Assembly: GCA_009885275.1 (NCBI GenBank)
Contig: VFKY01000125.1
Coordinates: 1 to 13,381 of the forward strand
Reading direction: 5' to 3'
Source: Verrucomicrobiota bacterium
GTDB lineage: Bacteria > Verrucomicrobiota > Verrucomicrobiia > Verrucomicrobiales > Verrucomicrobiaceae
Length of the DNA: 13,381 nucleotides
In this document: positions 6,624 through 13,381 of the stretch, piece after piece
Layout: every line of letters begins with the position of its first letter
How positions within the stretch are numbered: position 1 is the stretch's first letter
The notes under the pieces: generated by a model
Told to the model about the DNA's origin: nothing
What the model saw: the letters and a program-made list of their open reading frames with translations, nothing else
Database searches by the model: none
Position numbers and translations under genes: made by a program

Positions 6624-6684
6624 AGTCCGTCTTTTTTCCGGGGGAGGCCCCTGATGGCAGCATGAATCTGATGCGCCAATCGTG

Positions 6685-6771
6685 TTATTGCAGATGCTGG
6701 AGGAAGCCGAGGACGTCTTCTTGCGTGATCAGCGAGTCACAAGCCACGCCGCATCGCGCATATCCGGCGTT
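6685..6771 (-). pseudogene. C-terminal coding remnant
   Basis: On the minus strand 28 codons run from just after a TAA (6774-6772) to a TAA at 6687-6685. They end in GYARCGVACDSLITQEDVLGFLQHLQ written without its first two residues: CGVACDSLITQ then EDVLGFLQHLQ. The composition is protein-like and resembles the C-terminus of a real protein. The Y..C....C...IT.....L..L spacing faintly recalls the tail of DUF255/YyaL thioredoxin-like proteins, but this is too short to assign. The 5' part of the gene is missing; two CCTAAC motifs lie exactly at the breakpoint. Confidence 0.3.
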
Positions 6772-6773
6772 TT

Positions 6774-6790
6774 ACCTAACACCGCCTAAC
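6774..6790. repeat. Two adjacent RYYYAAC (CCTAAC) motifs
   Basis: ACCTAAC (6774-6780) and GCCTAAC (6784-6790) stand 10 bp apart. On the minus strand they read GTTAGGC and GTTAGGT, both matching the integron core GTTRRRY, and the second is identical to the core at 6031-6037. No partner core or palindrome is visible on either side, so they do not make a complete attC. Confidence 0.3.
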
Positions 6791-6891
6791 CCCCTCCTCA
6801 TCCCAAAGGAATCTTCGCCTCACTCTTGACGTGGCATGAAGTCGTTGCATTCTTGAAAGGGTTACTGGCTGCTAAACAAGCACCGCACTTT

Positions 6892-8415
6892 ATGCATCAT
6901 CGTCATCTCCTCGCTGGCCTCTTTTCACTGACACTCACCGTCACCGCATCATCTCAAGATGCCCTGCCGCCCATTCGCACGTTTCTGGATCTGGAGGCTT
7001 ACGCGTCGCAACTAGCGCAGAAGCCTTATGAGGCTCCAACCATGAAGCTAGATCCGTTCTTTGAAGGTTTAAAATATGATGGCCATCGACAGATCCGATT
7101 CAAGCCGGACAAGGCTTATTTTAACGCGGTGGCAGACTCTTATCAGGTCGAGTTTTTTCATCCAGGCTGGATGTTCAAGAAGCCAGTAAATTTTTTCCAG
7201 ATCGACGACGGTCAGCCCACTGCTGTGCCATTTAACAAAGACTTGTTCGACTATGGCCAGTCAACGCCCCCTGAAGGCGCCACTTATCCCACGGGCTACA
7301 GTGGCCTGCGATTGCTCGCGCCGAACTCCATGAGGAATCAACGTTTTGAGTTTCTCGTTTTTCAAGGTGCAAGTTACTTTCGTGCTGTGACATCCAAGCT
7401 GGGCTGGGGGCTTTCCGCCCGTGGTCTAGCCATCAACACGGTGGGTGGCGAGCCCGAAGAGTTTCCTGATTTTACCTACTTCTGGTTCATCAAGCCAAAG
7501 GCGGGAGACAAGGTGTTTCAATTTTATGCGCTACTCAACGGAACCAGCGTATGCGGCGCTTATCAATTCGAAGTGAGTCCTGGAGAAACCACCGTCATGC
7601 GCATCAGCGGTTCTTTGTTTCTACGTCGCCCTGTGAAACTCCTCGGACTGGCTCCTTTCTCCAGCATGTTTTGGTATGGTGAAAACTCTCACCCAAAACC
7701 CATGGATTTCCGCCCTGAAGTGCATGACTCCGATGGCTTGCTCATCGAACAAGCTTCCGGCCCCATGATCTGGCGACCTCTCGATAACGGAAAAGAACTG
7801 CGTCACAGCGTCTTTTCGATTGAAGGCGTCAAGGGTTTCGGCTTGCAAGAGAGAGATCGTGACTTCAAGAACTTCGAAGACCTTGAAGCGCGATACCATG
7901 ATCGCACGGCTGTGTGGGTAGAGCCCATCGAGGGTTTTGGCCGTGGGAAACTGCACTTGATCGAAATTCCAACCGGCGAAGAAACTTGGGACAACGTTGT
8001 CAGCATGTGGGAGCCCGATGTTTTGCCAACCGCTAAAGAGCCCCTGCGCTTTGCCTATAATTTGAAATGGCTGCGTGAAAAGGAACACGAGCTTGCCAAG
8101 GTCACCTCCTCTCGTTGGGGCGAAGGTGTGGCTACGACAGAGATTCCCAATGACTACGTATTCGTCGTTGATTTCACGAAGGGTAAACCTGCTGCGAACA
8201 AGGCCGCCGACTGGTTGCCAGAAGTCCAAGTAAACATTCAAGGTGACGCTAAAATAATCGACAAGCGCGTCATGCTTAATCCTGAGACCGGTGGCTGGCG
8301 CGCATTCTTCAAATTGGATATTCCTCCCGCCACGAAACTTTTGGAGGTGACTTGTGACCTTCTGGATGACAAGCAACCACTTTCGGAACGCTGGGATTAT
8401 CAATGGCGCCGTTAG
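6892..8415 (+). CDS. opgG: Periplasmic glucan biosynthesis protein G
   Basis: The 507-aa protein is close to E. coli OpgG/MdoG (511). It acts in the periplasm on osmoregulated periplasmic glucans (OPGs), the beta-1,2-linked glucans exported by OpgH; the OpgG/OpgD family is classed as glycoside hydrolase family GH186. A signal peptide is visible (basic MHHRH, hydrophobic LLAGLFSLTLTVTA, then SSQD). The mature part starts in the family manner with F..LEAYA..LA.KPY, YDGHRQIRFKPDKA and FHPGWMFKKPV. Later hallmarks are PNSMRNQRFEFLVFQGASYF, MFWYGENSHP, DSDGLL and GFGLQERDRDFKNFEDLEARY. The frame also opens at a TTG at 6826, but the ATG at 6892 gives a proper signal peptide. It overlaps the next gene by 13 bp, so the operon is tightly coupled. 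No strong Shine-Dalgarno is seen. Confidence 0.93.
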   Translation: MHHRHLLAGLFSLTLTVTASSQDALPPIRTFLDLEAYASQLAQKPYEAPTMKLDPFFEGLKYDGHRQIRFKPDKAYFNAVADSYQVEFFHPGWMFKKPVNFFQIDDGQPTAVPFNKDLFDYGQSTPPEGATYPTGYSGLRLLAPNSMRNQRFEFLVFQGASYFRAVTSKLGWGLSARGLAINTVGGEPEEFPDFTYFWFIKPKAGDKVFQFYALLNGTSVCGAYQFEVSPGETTVMRISGSLFLRRPVKLLGLAPFSSMFWYGENSHPKPMDFRPEVHDSDGLLIEQASGPMIWRPLDNGKELRHSVFSIEGVKGFGLQERDRDFKNFEDLEARYHDRTAVWVEPIEGFGRGKLHLIEIPTGEETWDNVVSMWEPDVLPTAKEPLRFAYNLKWLREKEHELAKVTSSRWGEGVATTEIPNDYVFVVDFTKGKPAANKAADWLPEVQVNIQGDAKIIDKRVMLNPETGGWRAFFKLDIPPATKLLEVTCDLLDDKQPLSERWDYQWRR

Positions 8416-9011
8416 AAACAGCAGTGAGCAGCCCCATGGAGGCTGTCACCATTCACTTCGCACCAAAGACGGGTTCGGAAGAGGAATGGAATGAAGCTTA
8501 TGCCCGACTCGCTGATTACTTCCGTGCGTACCGCTTGCACAACCGAATCCGCCGAACCCAATTGATTTTGGAAACGCTTCGTCGGGCCGCGGACGCTCAT
8601 GAAATAGACCCGAAGCGATCTCCCACTTCTCATGCCATTGAGCAAGCGCGCGCGATGCTTCGCGAATGGCTCGGCCAAATTTATCAAGGCATGGAGCTGA
8701 CTGAATCGCAAATCGAAGGATCCGGACGCCTTGGGTTCCATCTTTGCGACGGCCCCGGTCGCTGGCCCCATTTCTTTATTGATCGTGACAATCTACCTCC
8801 AGACATGGCTGAAGCCATGCGCTCAGCGATTCGTACTTCTGGTCCACGATTACAAGTCTCCAAAATGACACCGCGCCCGATCGATCTTGGTTTGTTCGAT
8901 GACGGCGAAGAGGAAGGTGAGGAGGGCAGTGTGTCTTCAACACTGCGTTACTTGATTTTGTTCATCATCATCACTGGGGTTTTAGCGACGGTTTATTGGC
9001 TGACGAGATGA
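8403..9011 (+). CDS. Unrecognised tail-anchored protein inserted in the OPG operon
   Basis: 202 aa with no family I can name. The N-terminal part (about 25-110) is predicted helical and rich in charged and aromatic residues (EEEWNEAYARLADYFRAY, then RIRRTQLILETLRRA). A middle segment contains a conserved-looking LGFHLCDGPGRWPHFF (about 109-124), then MTPRPIDLGLF. An acidic stretch (DDGEEEGEEG) precedes a single C-terminal transmembrane helix (about 178-200) ending WLTR. It is therefore probably a cytoplasmic domain anchored in the inner membrane by its tail. It starts inside the end of opgG (13-bp overlap, GGGA upstream of the ATG) and its TGA overlaps the opgH ATG (ATGA). A second ATG at 8436 is possible. 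OpgH here lacks the long N-terminal cytoplasmic region of E. coli OpgH, so this protein might supply that part in trans; this is inference. Confidence 0.85.
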   Translation: MAPLETAVSSPMEAVTIHFAPKTGSEEEWNEAYARLADYFRAYRLHNRIRRTQLILETLRRAADAHEIDPKRSPTSHAIEQARAMLREWLGQIYQGMELTESQIEGSGRLGFHLCDGPGRWPHFFIDRDNLPPDMAEAMRSAIRTSGPRLQVSKMTPRPIDLGLFDDGEEEGEEGSVSSTLRYLILFIIITGVLATVYWLTR

Positions 9012-11182
9012 ATACTTCCCCCCCAAGTTCTTCAAGCGAGAGCAACAATAGCTCGCGCCTTACCCCCCTTCAAACGCATGCGGGGATTCCTTCGCTGGCC
9101 ACCACTCGATTGCGCCGGACAACATTTTTTTCCTTCGTCTTTCTTGGCACCGTAGTGGGCATCTGGCTCATGTTTCTCATGCTTGATGTGGATGGTGTGA
9201 CTTGGTATGAGGCGGCATTGCTCGCGGTCTTCGTGCCACTTTATTATCAGTTGAATGTCGGCTTCTGGACAGCGCTCATCGGGGTCTGGATGATGAACCG
9301 TCCCAAGCCCGACCCCCTTGATCTTAATCGCACCATCACCAATGATGATCTCGAAGCTCCATTAAATGCCACCACGGCGATCATTGTGCCCGTATACAAT
9401 GAGGATGTCACACGTGTTTTCGAAGGGGTGCGGGCAGTCTATAATTCACTGCAAAGAACTGGCAAACTCGAGCACTTCGACTTTTTCATCCTCAGTGACT
9501 CTGATGATTCGAACAAATGGATCGAAGAGGAAGCCGCTTGGTTGGAACTCTGTCGCCAGCTCAATGCCTTTGGTCGTATTTTTTATCGTAAACGCCGCAC
9601 ACCCATTAACCGTAAGAGTGGCAATGTCAGCGACTTTTGTCGCCGCTGGGGCAAGCGCTATCGCTACATGATCGTGCTTGATGCCGATAGCATCATGGCC
9701 GGCTCTTTGCTGGTGAACATGGTGCGTATCATGGAGAAAAATCCCGGCGTGGGTATCATCCAGACCTTCCCTAAACAGATCGGAGCTGATACCTTGCTTG
9801 GTCGAGTGATGCAATTTGCCCAAGCGCTTTATGGTCCAGCTTTTATCGCCGGACTCAATTACTGGCAGTGCGGCGAAGCGAATTTCTGGGGGCACAACGC
9901 CATCATTCGTCTTGCCCCGTTCATTGAATATTGCGCACTCCCTCCGCTGCCGGAGAAGGTGCCATTTGGTGGTCACATCATGAGTCATGACTTCGTGGAA
10001 GCTGCCCTCATGCGCAAAGCTGGCTATGCCGTTCGCTTGCTATACACGGATGAAGGCAGTTACGAAGAAGGGCCACCGACGCTTATCGATACGTTGAAGC
10101 GCGACCGCCGTTGGTGTTTGGGTAACATGCAGCATTTCTGGCTCCTCTTCGCCAAAGGATGGCATCCCATCAGTCGTTTAAATTTTTATCATGGCATCAT
10201 GAGTTATGTCAGCTCGCCATTGTGGTTCCTCTTCCTCGTCTTGGGCACCGTAACAGCTAGCACCGGTCAGGGCATGATGGGACAACAGGCAACTTTTGCG
10301 GGACAATTACTGCTCGGATTGACTGTCATGTTTATCTTTCTGCCCAAAATGCTGATTCTGATGGATGAAGTTCTCACGGGGCGACTCTTCAAACCGTTCC
10401 GGTTACGTTTACTCACCGTTGTAAGCAGTCTGTTAGACACATTTATTTTCGCCTTCATGGCCCCGATCATGATGATCTTCCACAGTCAGTTCGTGGTGAA
10501 GACCATTCTCGGTCAAGGCGTACGCTGGGTGGCACAACGGCGAAAACTGGGCACAGGCATCGACTGGCGTGAACCCATTCTGACCTTTGGTTCTACAGCC
10601 ATTTTAGGACTGGGCTGGGGCGCACTCGCTTTCTTTATCTCTAAACCATTCTTACTCTGGATCAGTCCTGTGCTCATCGCCCTCGTCGTCGCTATTCCCT
10701 TTGCGATTATGACGTCCAGCACTCGCTCTTTACAGCGCTTCGGGCTTTTTCTAACGCCTGAGGAACTTTATCCCCCGCCAGTCTTACAAGCACTGGAAGA
10801 GCATCTCGATGAAGTTAAGGATCGCCCTAAGATGCAACCCGAGCTGGAGCAGCGTTTCGGTCTCGTACAGGTTTGTCTTGATCCGTATGTCAACGGACTG
10901 CATGTCAGCTTACTGCGCCGGAGGAAAAACCCCCATCACTCGCGCGAGTATTTTATATACCTCAGTCACAAGCTCATCTCTCAGGGGCCCAACTCCATCA
11001 CCTCCCGCGAGCTCACAGCCGTCATGTATGATGCCGACATCGTGACGCATTTGCACTACGAACTCTGGTCATCCTCTGAGGACACGCTTGCTCCCTTCTG
11101 GAAGCTGGCCATCCGGCAATACAATCTCATCGCACCGAACCCCTTCATCCATTTGCTGGCTCAAAAGGAAGTGGCGGCTTAG
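9008..11182 (+). CDS. opgH: Glucans biosynthesis glucosyltransferase H
   Basis: This inner-membrane GT2 glycosyltransferase (724 aa from this start) uses UDP-glucose to build and export the linear beta-1,2-glucan backbone of OPGs. Helices at about 37-58 and 64-95 precede the cytoplasmic catalytic domain, which has IVPVYNED, FILSDSDD, the DxD-type VLDADS (D225, D227), SHDFVEAALMRKAGY, and the R365-D-R-R-W369 acceptor/processivity motif. Further helices follow (about 395-560), then a soluble C-terminal tail. E. coli OpgH (847 aa) has a cytoplasmic N-terminal region of well over 100 residues; here only about 35 Ser/Thr-rich residues precede the first helix. I chose the ATG at 9008, which overlaps the previous stop as ATGA, over a TTG at 8996. 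The last 38 bp overlap the convergent dehydratase gene. Confidence 0.93.
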   Translation: MNTSPPSSSSESNNSSRLTPLQTHAGIPSLATTRLRRTTFFSFVFLGTVVGIWLMFLMLDVDGVTWYEAALLAVFVPLYYQLNVGFWTALIGVWMMNRPKPDPLDLNRTITNDDLEAPLNATTAIIVPVYNEDVTRVFEGVRAVYNSLQRTGKLEHFDFFILSDSDDSNKWIEEEAAWLELCRQLNAFGRIFYRKRRTPINRKSGNVSDFCRRWGKRYRYMIVLDADSIMAGSLLVNMVRIMEKNPGVGIIQTFPKQIGADTLLGRVMQFAQALYGPAFIAGLNYWQCGEANFWGHNAIIRLAPFIEYCALPPLPEKVPFGGHIMSHDFVEAALMRKAGYAVRLLYTDEGSYEEGPPTLIDTLKRDRRWCLGNMQHFWLLFAKGWHPISRLNFYHGIMSYVSSPLWFLFLVLGTVTASTGQGMMGQQATFAGQLLLGLTVMFIFLPKMLILMDEVLTGRLFKPFRLRLLTVVSSLLDTFIFAFMAPIMMIFHSQFVVKTILGQGVRWVAQRRKLGTGIDWREPILTFGSTAILGLGWGALAFFISKPFLLWISPVLIALVVAIPFAIMTSSTRSLQRFGLFLTPEELYPPPVLQALEEHLDEVKDRPKMQPELEQRFGLVQVCLDPYVNGLHVSLLRRRKNPHHSREYFIYLSHKLISQGPNSITSRELTAVMYDADIVTHLHYELWSSSEDTLAPFWKLAIRQYNLIAPNPFIHLLAQKEVAA

Positions 11183-11495
11183 CAAAGATCGCATCCGCTT
11201 TTCTGGCGAGTTCAAAGTCGAGGGTCGTCAATCCGCCCTTGCTGTGGGTACTGAGACTGAGCGTCACGGTGCGCCAGCCGACGAAAATATCAGGGTGATG
11301 ATTCGCCTCCTCCGCAACGCGCGCCATGTCGTATACAAAGGCAATGCCTGCCATGTAAGATGGGAAGCGAAAGTCTCGGGAGATTTCCCTCCCTTTCAGT
11401 GACCACTCGGTAATAGTGGCAAGTTCGGCAGCAACGGTGGTTTCATCGAGCAATAGGGCCATAGGGGAAGGTGTCACGCTTTCAGCGTTGCGCAT
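11145..11495 (-). CDS. Pterin-4a-carbinolamine dehydratase (4a-hydroxytetrahydrobiopterin dehydratase)
   Basis: A cytosolic enzyme that dehydrates 4a-hydroxytetrahydropterin, recycling the cofactor of aromatic amino-acid hydroxylases. The PCD fold is recognisable from ITEWSLKGREISRDFRFPSY, the EEANHHPD active-site motif, a conserved Trp (VGWRTVTLSL), the STH histidine and GLTTLDFELARKAD. Spacing fits the family active-site pattern of HH, aromatic, H and D. The start at 11495 (116 aa) has AAGG 8 nt upstream; an ATG at 11462 would give 105 aa, and the frame also opens to 11555. No hydroxylase gene is in the window, so its partner is unknown; PCD genes without a local hydroxylase are common. Its stop codon lies inside the 3' end of opgH (38-bp tail-to-tail overlap). 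Confidence 0.88.
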   Translation of the reverse strand: MRNAESVTPSPMALLLDETTVAAELATITEWSLKGREISRDFRFPSYMAGIAFVYDMARVAEEANHHPDIFVGWRTVTLSLSTHSKGGLTTLDFELARKADAIFAKPPLPFEPANG

Positions 11496-11505
11496 CCTTT
11501 TTGCC

Positions 11506-11533
11506 TTGCAAGGCTCGGTGTTGCACTTATAAA
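11506..11533 (+). promoter_or_regulatory. Candidate sigma70-type promoter for cysK
   Basis: TTGCAA (11506-11511) and TATAAA (11528-11533) are separated by 16 bp, followed by a leader of about 50 nt before the cysK ATG. Both hexamers are close to the bacterial consensus and lie in the only intergenic space available. An AT-rich stretch (TATTAAATATTTA, 11559-11571) further down could be part of the leader or an alternative -10. Confidence 0.35.
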
Positions 11534-11590
11534 CAGCGTTCCCCCAGCGCACCACGCTATTAAATATTTACACTTCAACCTCCGCAACAC

Positions 11591-12556
11591 ATGGGCAACA
11601 TCTACAACAACGTCGTCGCAACCGTAGGGAAAACCCCTTTAATCAAACTCAATCATGTCACGGCTGGGCTGGAAGCCACTGTGGCCTTAAAGTGTGAATT
11701 CTTCAATCCTCTCGGCTCCGTCAAAGATCGTATCGGCATGGCCATGATCGAAGATGCAGAACAACGCGGCATCTTGAAAAAGGACACGATCATTGTAGAG
11801 CCCACCAGCGGTAACACAGGCATCGCTTTAGCTTTTGTCGCTGCCTCGAAAGGCTACAAACTCATTCTAACCATGCCTGAAACCATGAGCGTAGAACGTC
11901 GCACTCTGCTCGCCCTACTCGGTGCTGATCTTGTACTCACTCCCGGATCTCAAGGGATGAAAGGAGCTATCGCAAAGGCCGAGGAAATCGTCAAGACCAC
12001 TCCGAATGCCTGGATGCCCCAACAGTTCGAAAATCCCGCCAATCCCGCCATCCACGAAAAAACTACCGCTGAAGAAATTTGGGCAGACACGGATGGAAAG
12101 ATCGACTTCTTCGTCGCCGCCGTCGGAACCGGTGGAACCATTACGGGAGTGTCCCGCGTCATCAGCAAACGCAATCCCAACTTTAAAGCCATTGCCGTTG
12201 AGCCTGAAGCATCACCAGTTATCTCTCAAACGCTTGCTGGCGAGCCTGTCCAACCCGGTCCGCATAAGATTCAAGGCACAGGTGCCGGCTTCGTCCCCAA
12301 AAACCTCGATCTCTCTCATGTCAGTGAAGTGATCAAGGTTTCCAACGATGACGCATTCGTCATGGCCCGTCGTCTTGCCATGGAAGAAGGCTTGCTCGTA
12401 GGCATCTCCACCGGAGCCAACGTCATTGCCGCCCTTCAGGTCGCCGCCCGTCCGGAGAACAAGGGCAAACTTATCGTCACCATAGGTTGCTCCACTGGTG
12501 AACGCTATCTCTCCACTGCACTAGCCGACGATGCTCGCGCCAAGGTAGGTGCATAA
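11591..12556 (+). CDS. cysK: Cysteine synthase A (O-acetylserine sulfhydrylase)
   Basis: This PLP enzyme makes cysteine from O-acetylserine and sulfide in the cytosol. The 321 aa match the family length. PLP-binding K45 lies in [11 protein letters not shown], the substrate loop PTSGNTG is at 71-77, and the phosphate-binding GTGGT is at 179-183. The C-terminal pyridine-nitrogen site is in [11 protein letters not shown] (299-309). The sequence [13 protein letters not shown] is typical of CysK and argues against cystathionine beta-synthase, as does the absence of a C-terminal CBS domain. No Shine-Dalgarno precedes the ATG. It is divergent from the dehydratase gene across 95 bp, and a TPR-like gene follows after 40 bp, so the two may be co-transcribed. 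Confidence 0.94.
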   Translation: MGNIYNNVVATVGKTPLIKLNHVTAGLEATVALKCEFFNPLGSVKDRIGMAMIEDAEQRGILKKDTIIVEPTSGNTGIALAFVAASKGYKLILTMPETMSVERRTLLALLGADLVLTPGSQGMKGAIAKAEEIVKTTPNAWMPQQFENPANPAIHEKTTAEEIWADTDGKIDFFVAAVGTGGTITGVSRVISKRNPNFKAIAVEPEASPVISQTLAGEPVQPGPHKIQGTGAGFVPKNLDLSHVSEVIKVSNDDAFVMARRLAMEEGLLVGISTGANVIAALQVAARPENKGKLIVTIGCSTGERYLSTALADDARAKVGA

Positions 12557-12596
12557 ATCGTGTGATCATTCAAGTTACCCCTAGAAAATCTCTCTC

Positions 12597-13381
12597 ATGT
12601 CCAACGCCAATTCCAATCCTGTGACAGAAGCCCAACTGGTGGATGTCCCGCAAAACAAGGTCGAGCAATTCCTTGAGCAAAACTTCAAGAAAATCGTGTT
12701 GGCCTTTGTTTTATTGGCGCTGCTATTGGGAGTAATTGGAGTCTCTCGGCATTTTCAAGCGCAGACCGAACTTGAAGCAGCAAAAGCATTCACTTCAGCA
12801 GCCAATGCAGAAGATTGCGAACTTATCATTCATAAATACCCCGGCTCTGTGGCAGCAGGCAATGCCCTCCTCTTAAAATCAGATCTGCTTTGGCAAGCGG
12901 ATAAAAAGCCCGACTCCATCAATGAATTGGTTCTCTTCCTCAAGGAACAACCACAGCACACACTGAGCCCCTATGCCATGCTCGCACTCGCGAGCAAATA
13001 TGCCTCGACCGGCGACAGCATAAGCGCCAAAAAAACCCTTGGTGACCTTCTCAGTGCCTATCCAAAAAGTGAAGTTGCTGCCGGTGCTCAAGCATTGACT
13101 GGCGACTTGCTCTGGTCCGAAGGCAAAATTGAAGAAGCTAGGAAAATCTTCGAGGGACTTCCTAGAAATTACCCTGGCAGCACCTTCCTTGGCGAAACGG
13201 AAGAGCGTCTTAAAATGATGAACTCCGGATTACCTATGGTGGAACTTGATCCTCCGCCAGCACCGCCTGCGCCTGTAACTCCCGCTGTAACACCCACAGC
13301 ACCTCTCTTGCCCGTTCCCGGATTAAAACTGCCAGCGACTCCAGCTCCAGCTCCAGCGACTCCAGCTCCAGCGACTCCAGC
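12597..13381 (+). CDS. Membrane-anchored TPR-like protein with Pro/Ala tail (cut by window edge)
   Basis: The frame is open from the ATG at 12597 to the right edge (261 full codons). After about 30 polar residues comes one hydrophobic helix (about 33-49, IVLAFVLLALLLGVIGV), then a helical domain (about 55-210). Regularly spaced helices and repeated Y/KYPGS and AYPKSE turns suggest tetratricopeptide-type repeats, as in YfgM-like or outer-membrane-assembly TPR proteins. From about residue 218 it is Pro/Ala/Thr-rich (PPPAPPAPVTPAVTP) and ends in PAPATPAPAT repeats encoded by 15-bp DNA units. Likely topology is a short cytoplasmic N-terminus with the TPR domain in the periplasm. It starts 40 bp after cysK without a visible Shine-Dalgarno. 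Specific function unknown; the C-terminus is outside the window. Confidence 0.8.
   Translation, partial: MSNANSNPVTEAQLVDVPQNKVEQFLEQNFKKIVLAFVLLALLLGVIGVSRHFQAQTELEAAKAFTSAANAEDCELIIHKYPGSVAAGNALLLKSDLLWQADKKPDSINELVLFLKEQPQHTLSPYAMLALASKYASTGDSISAKKTLGDLLSAYPKSEVAAGAQALTGDLLWSEGKIEEARKIFEGLPRNYPGSTFLGETEERLKMMNSGLPMVELDPPPAPPAPVTPAVTPTAPLLPVPGLKLPATPAPAPATPAPATP
13332..13381 (+). repeat. 15-bp in-frame tandem repeat
   Basis: The unit CCAGCGACTCCAGCT occurs at 13332-13346, 13353-13367 and (14 of 15 bases) 13368-13381, with a 6-bp CCAGCT between the first two. It encodes PATPA units of the Pro/Ala tail. Since 15 and 6 are multiples of 3, copy-number change would alter tail length without frameshift. 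The array continues beyond the window. Confidence 0.85.

Larger units (their letters stand above)
5936..6891. other. Gene-poor region with cassette-like unit and palindrome cluster
   Basis: These 956 bp between recJ and opgG contain no conventional long gene. In order I see: a GC-rich hairpin (6003-6020); a small membrane-protein ORF bracketed by integron-type core sites (6031-6382); a spacer with only decayed-looking frames; a pair of inverted GTAG-headed palindromes (6465-6531); further GTAG-linked palindromes (6542-6623); a minus-strand coding remnant (6685-6771) abutting two RYYYAAC motifs (6774-6790); and finally the opgG leader. The mixture resembles an insertion hotspot between two stable operons. 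Confidence 0.6.

Noticed and set aside
6602..6829. 75-aa plus-strand frame
   Set aside because: It starts inside a palindrome arm and has low-complexity Cys/Pro/Ser composition; the opposite strand shows a more protein-like frame.
6826..6891. TTG start for opgG, and TTGACG at 6826-6831 as a -35 box
   Set aside because: The extension would bury the signal peptide behind 22 residues, and no good -10 lies 16-18 bp after TTGACG.
7621..8403. 260-aa minus-strand frame inside opgG
   Set aside because: It is a long antisense shadow of a well-supported gene, with no domain or motif.
9446..9988. 180-aa minus-strand frame inside opgH
   Set aside because: It is antisense to the conserved GT2 catalytic domain and has no protein-family features.
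1..13381. CRISPR arrays, tRNA or rRNA genes, IS transposases
   Set aside because: I saw no regularly spaced repeats, no cloverleaf or rRNA-like sequence, and no transposase or integrase motifs on either strand.

Overview
The window is a 13.4 kb stretch of bacterial chromosome with moderate GC and dense genes, mostly housekeeping. Several genes start without a visible Shine-Dalgarno sequence. The osmoregulated periplasmic glucan (OPG) genes carry an extra gene between them. Together with the overall look of the proteins this suggests a Gram-negative bacterium, perhaps of the Verrucomicrobiota. That placement is inference: there is no rRNA or other phylogenetic marker here that I can read decisively.

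Layout. (1) 1-384, minus strand: the N-terminal 128 codons of pyrE (orotate phosphoribosyltransferase), running off the left edge. (2) 385-711: a divergent intergenic region with small dyads and a repeated 9-mer. (3) 712-3447: pdhC-lpdA, the E2 and E3 subunits of a pyruvate dehydrogenase-type complex, with no E1 gene beside them. (4) 3444-3641, minus strand: a coding-looking remnant, then a two-helix membrane protein of the DUF3592 type (3610-4095). (5) 4217-5935: recJ, full length. (6) 5936-6891: almost 1 kb without a conventional gene, and structurally the richest part of the window. It holds a cassette-like unit encoding a 91-aa membrane protein with integron-type core sites (GTTRRRY/RYYYAAC), a cluster of GTAG-headed palindromes that look like a REPIN plus further REP units, and a minus-strand coding remnant. 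(7) 6892-11182: an overlapping three-gene operon, opgG, an unrecognised tail-anchored protein, and opgH, for periplasmic glucan synthesis. (8) 11145-11495, minus strand: a pterin-4a-carbinolamine dehydratase whose 3' end overlaps that of opgH. (9) 11591-12556: cysK. (10) 12597 to the right edge: a membrane-anchored TPR-like protein with a Pro/Ala repeat tail, truncated by the window.

How the genes work together. pdhC and lpdA form one complex. opgG, the 202-aa gene and opgH overlap by 13 and 4 bp, so they are probably translationally coupled and work as one envelope system. In this system OpgH polymerises beta-1,2-glucan across the inner membrane, OpgG processes it in the periplasm, and the middle protein is a candidate accessory factor. 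cysK and the TPR gene are 40 bp apart and may be co-transcribed without an obvious shared function. The best candidates for something undescribed are the 202-aa protein in the OPG operon and the cassette/REP region just upstream of that operon.
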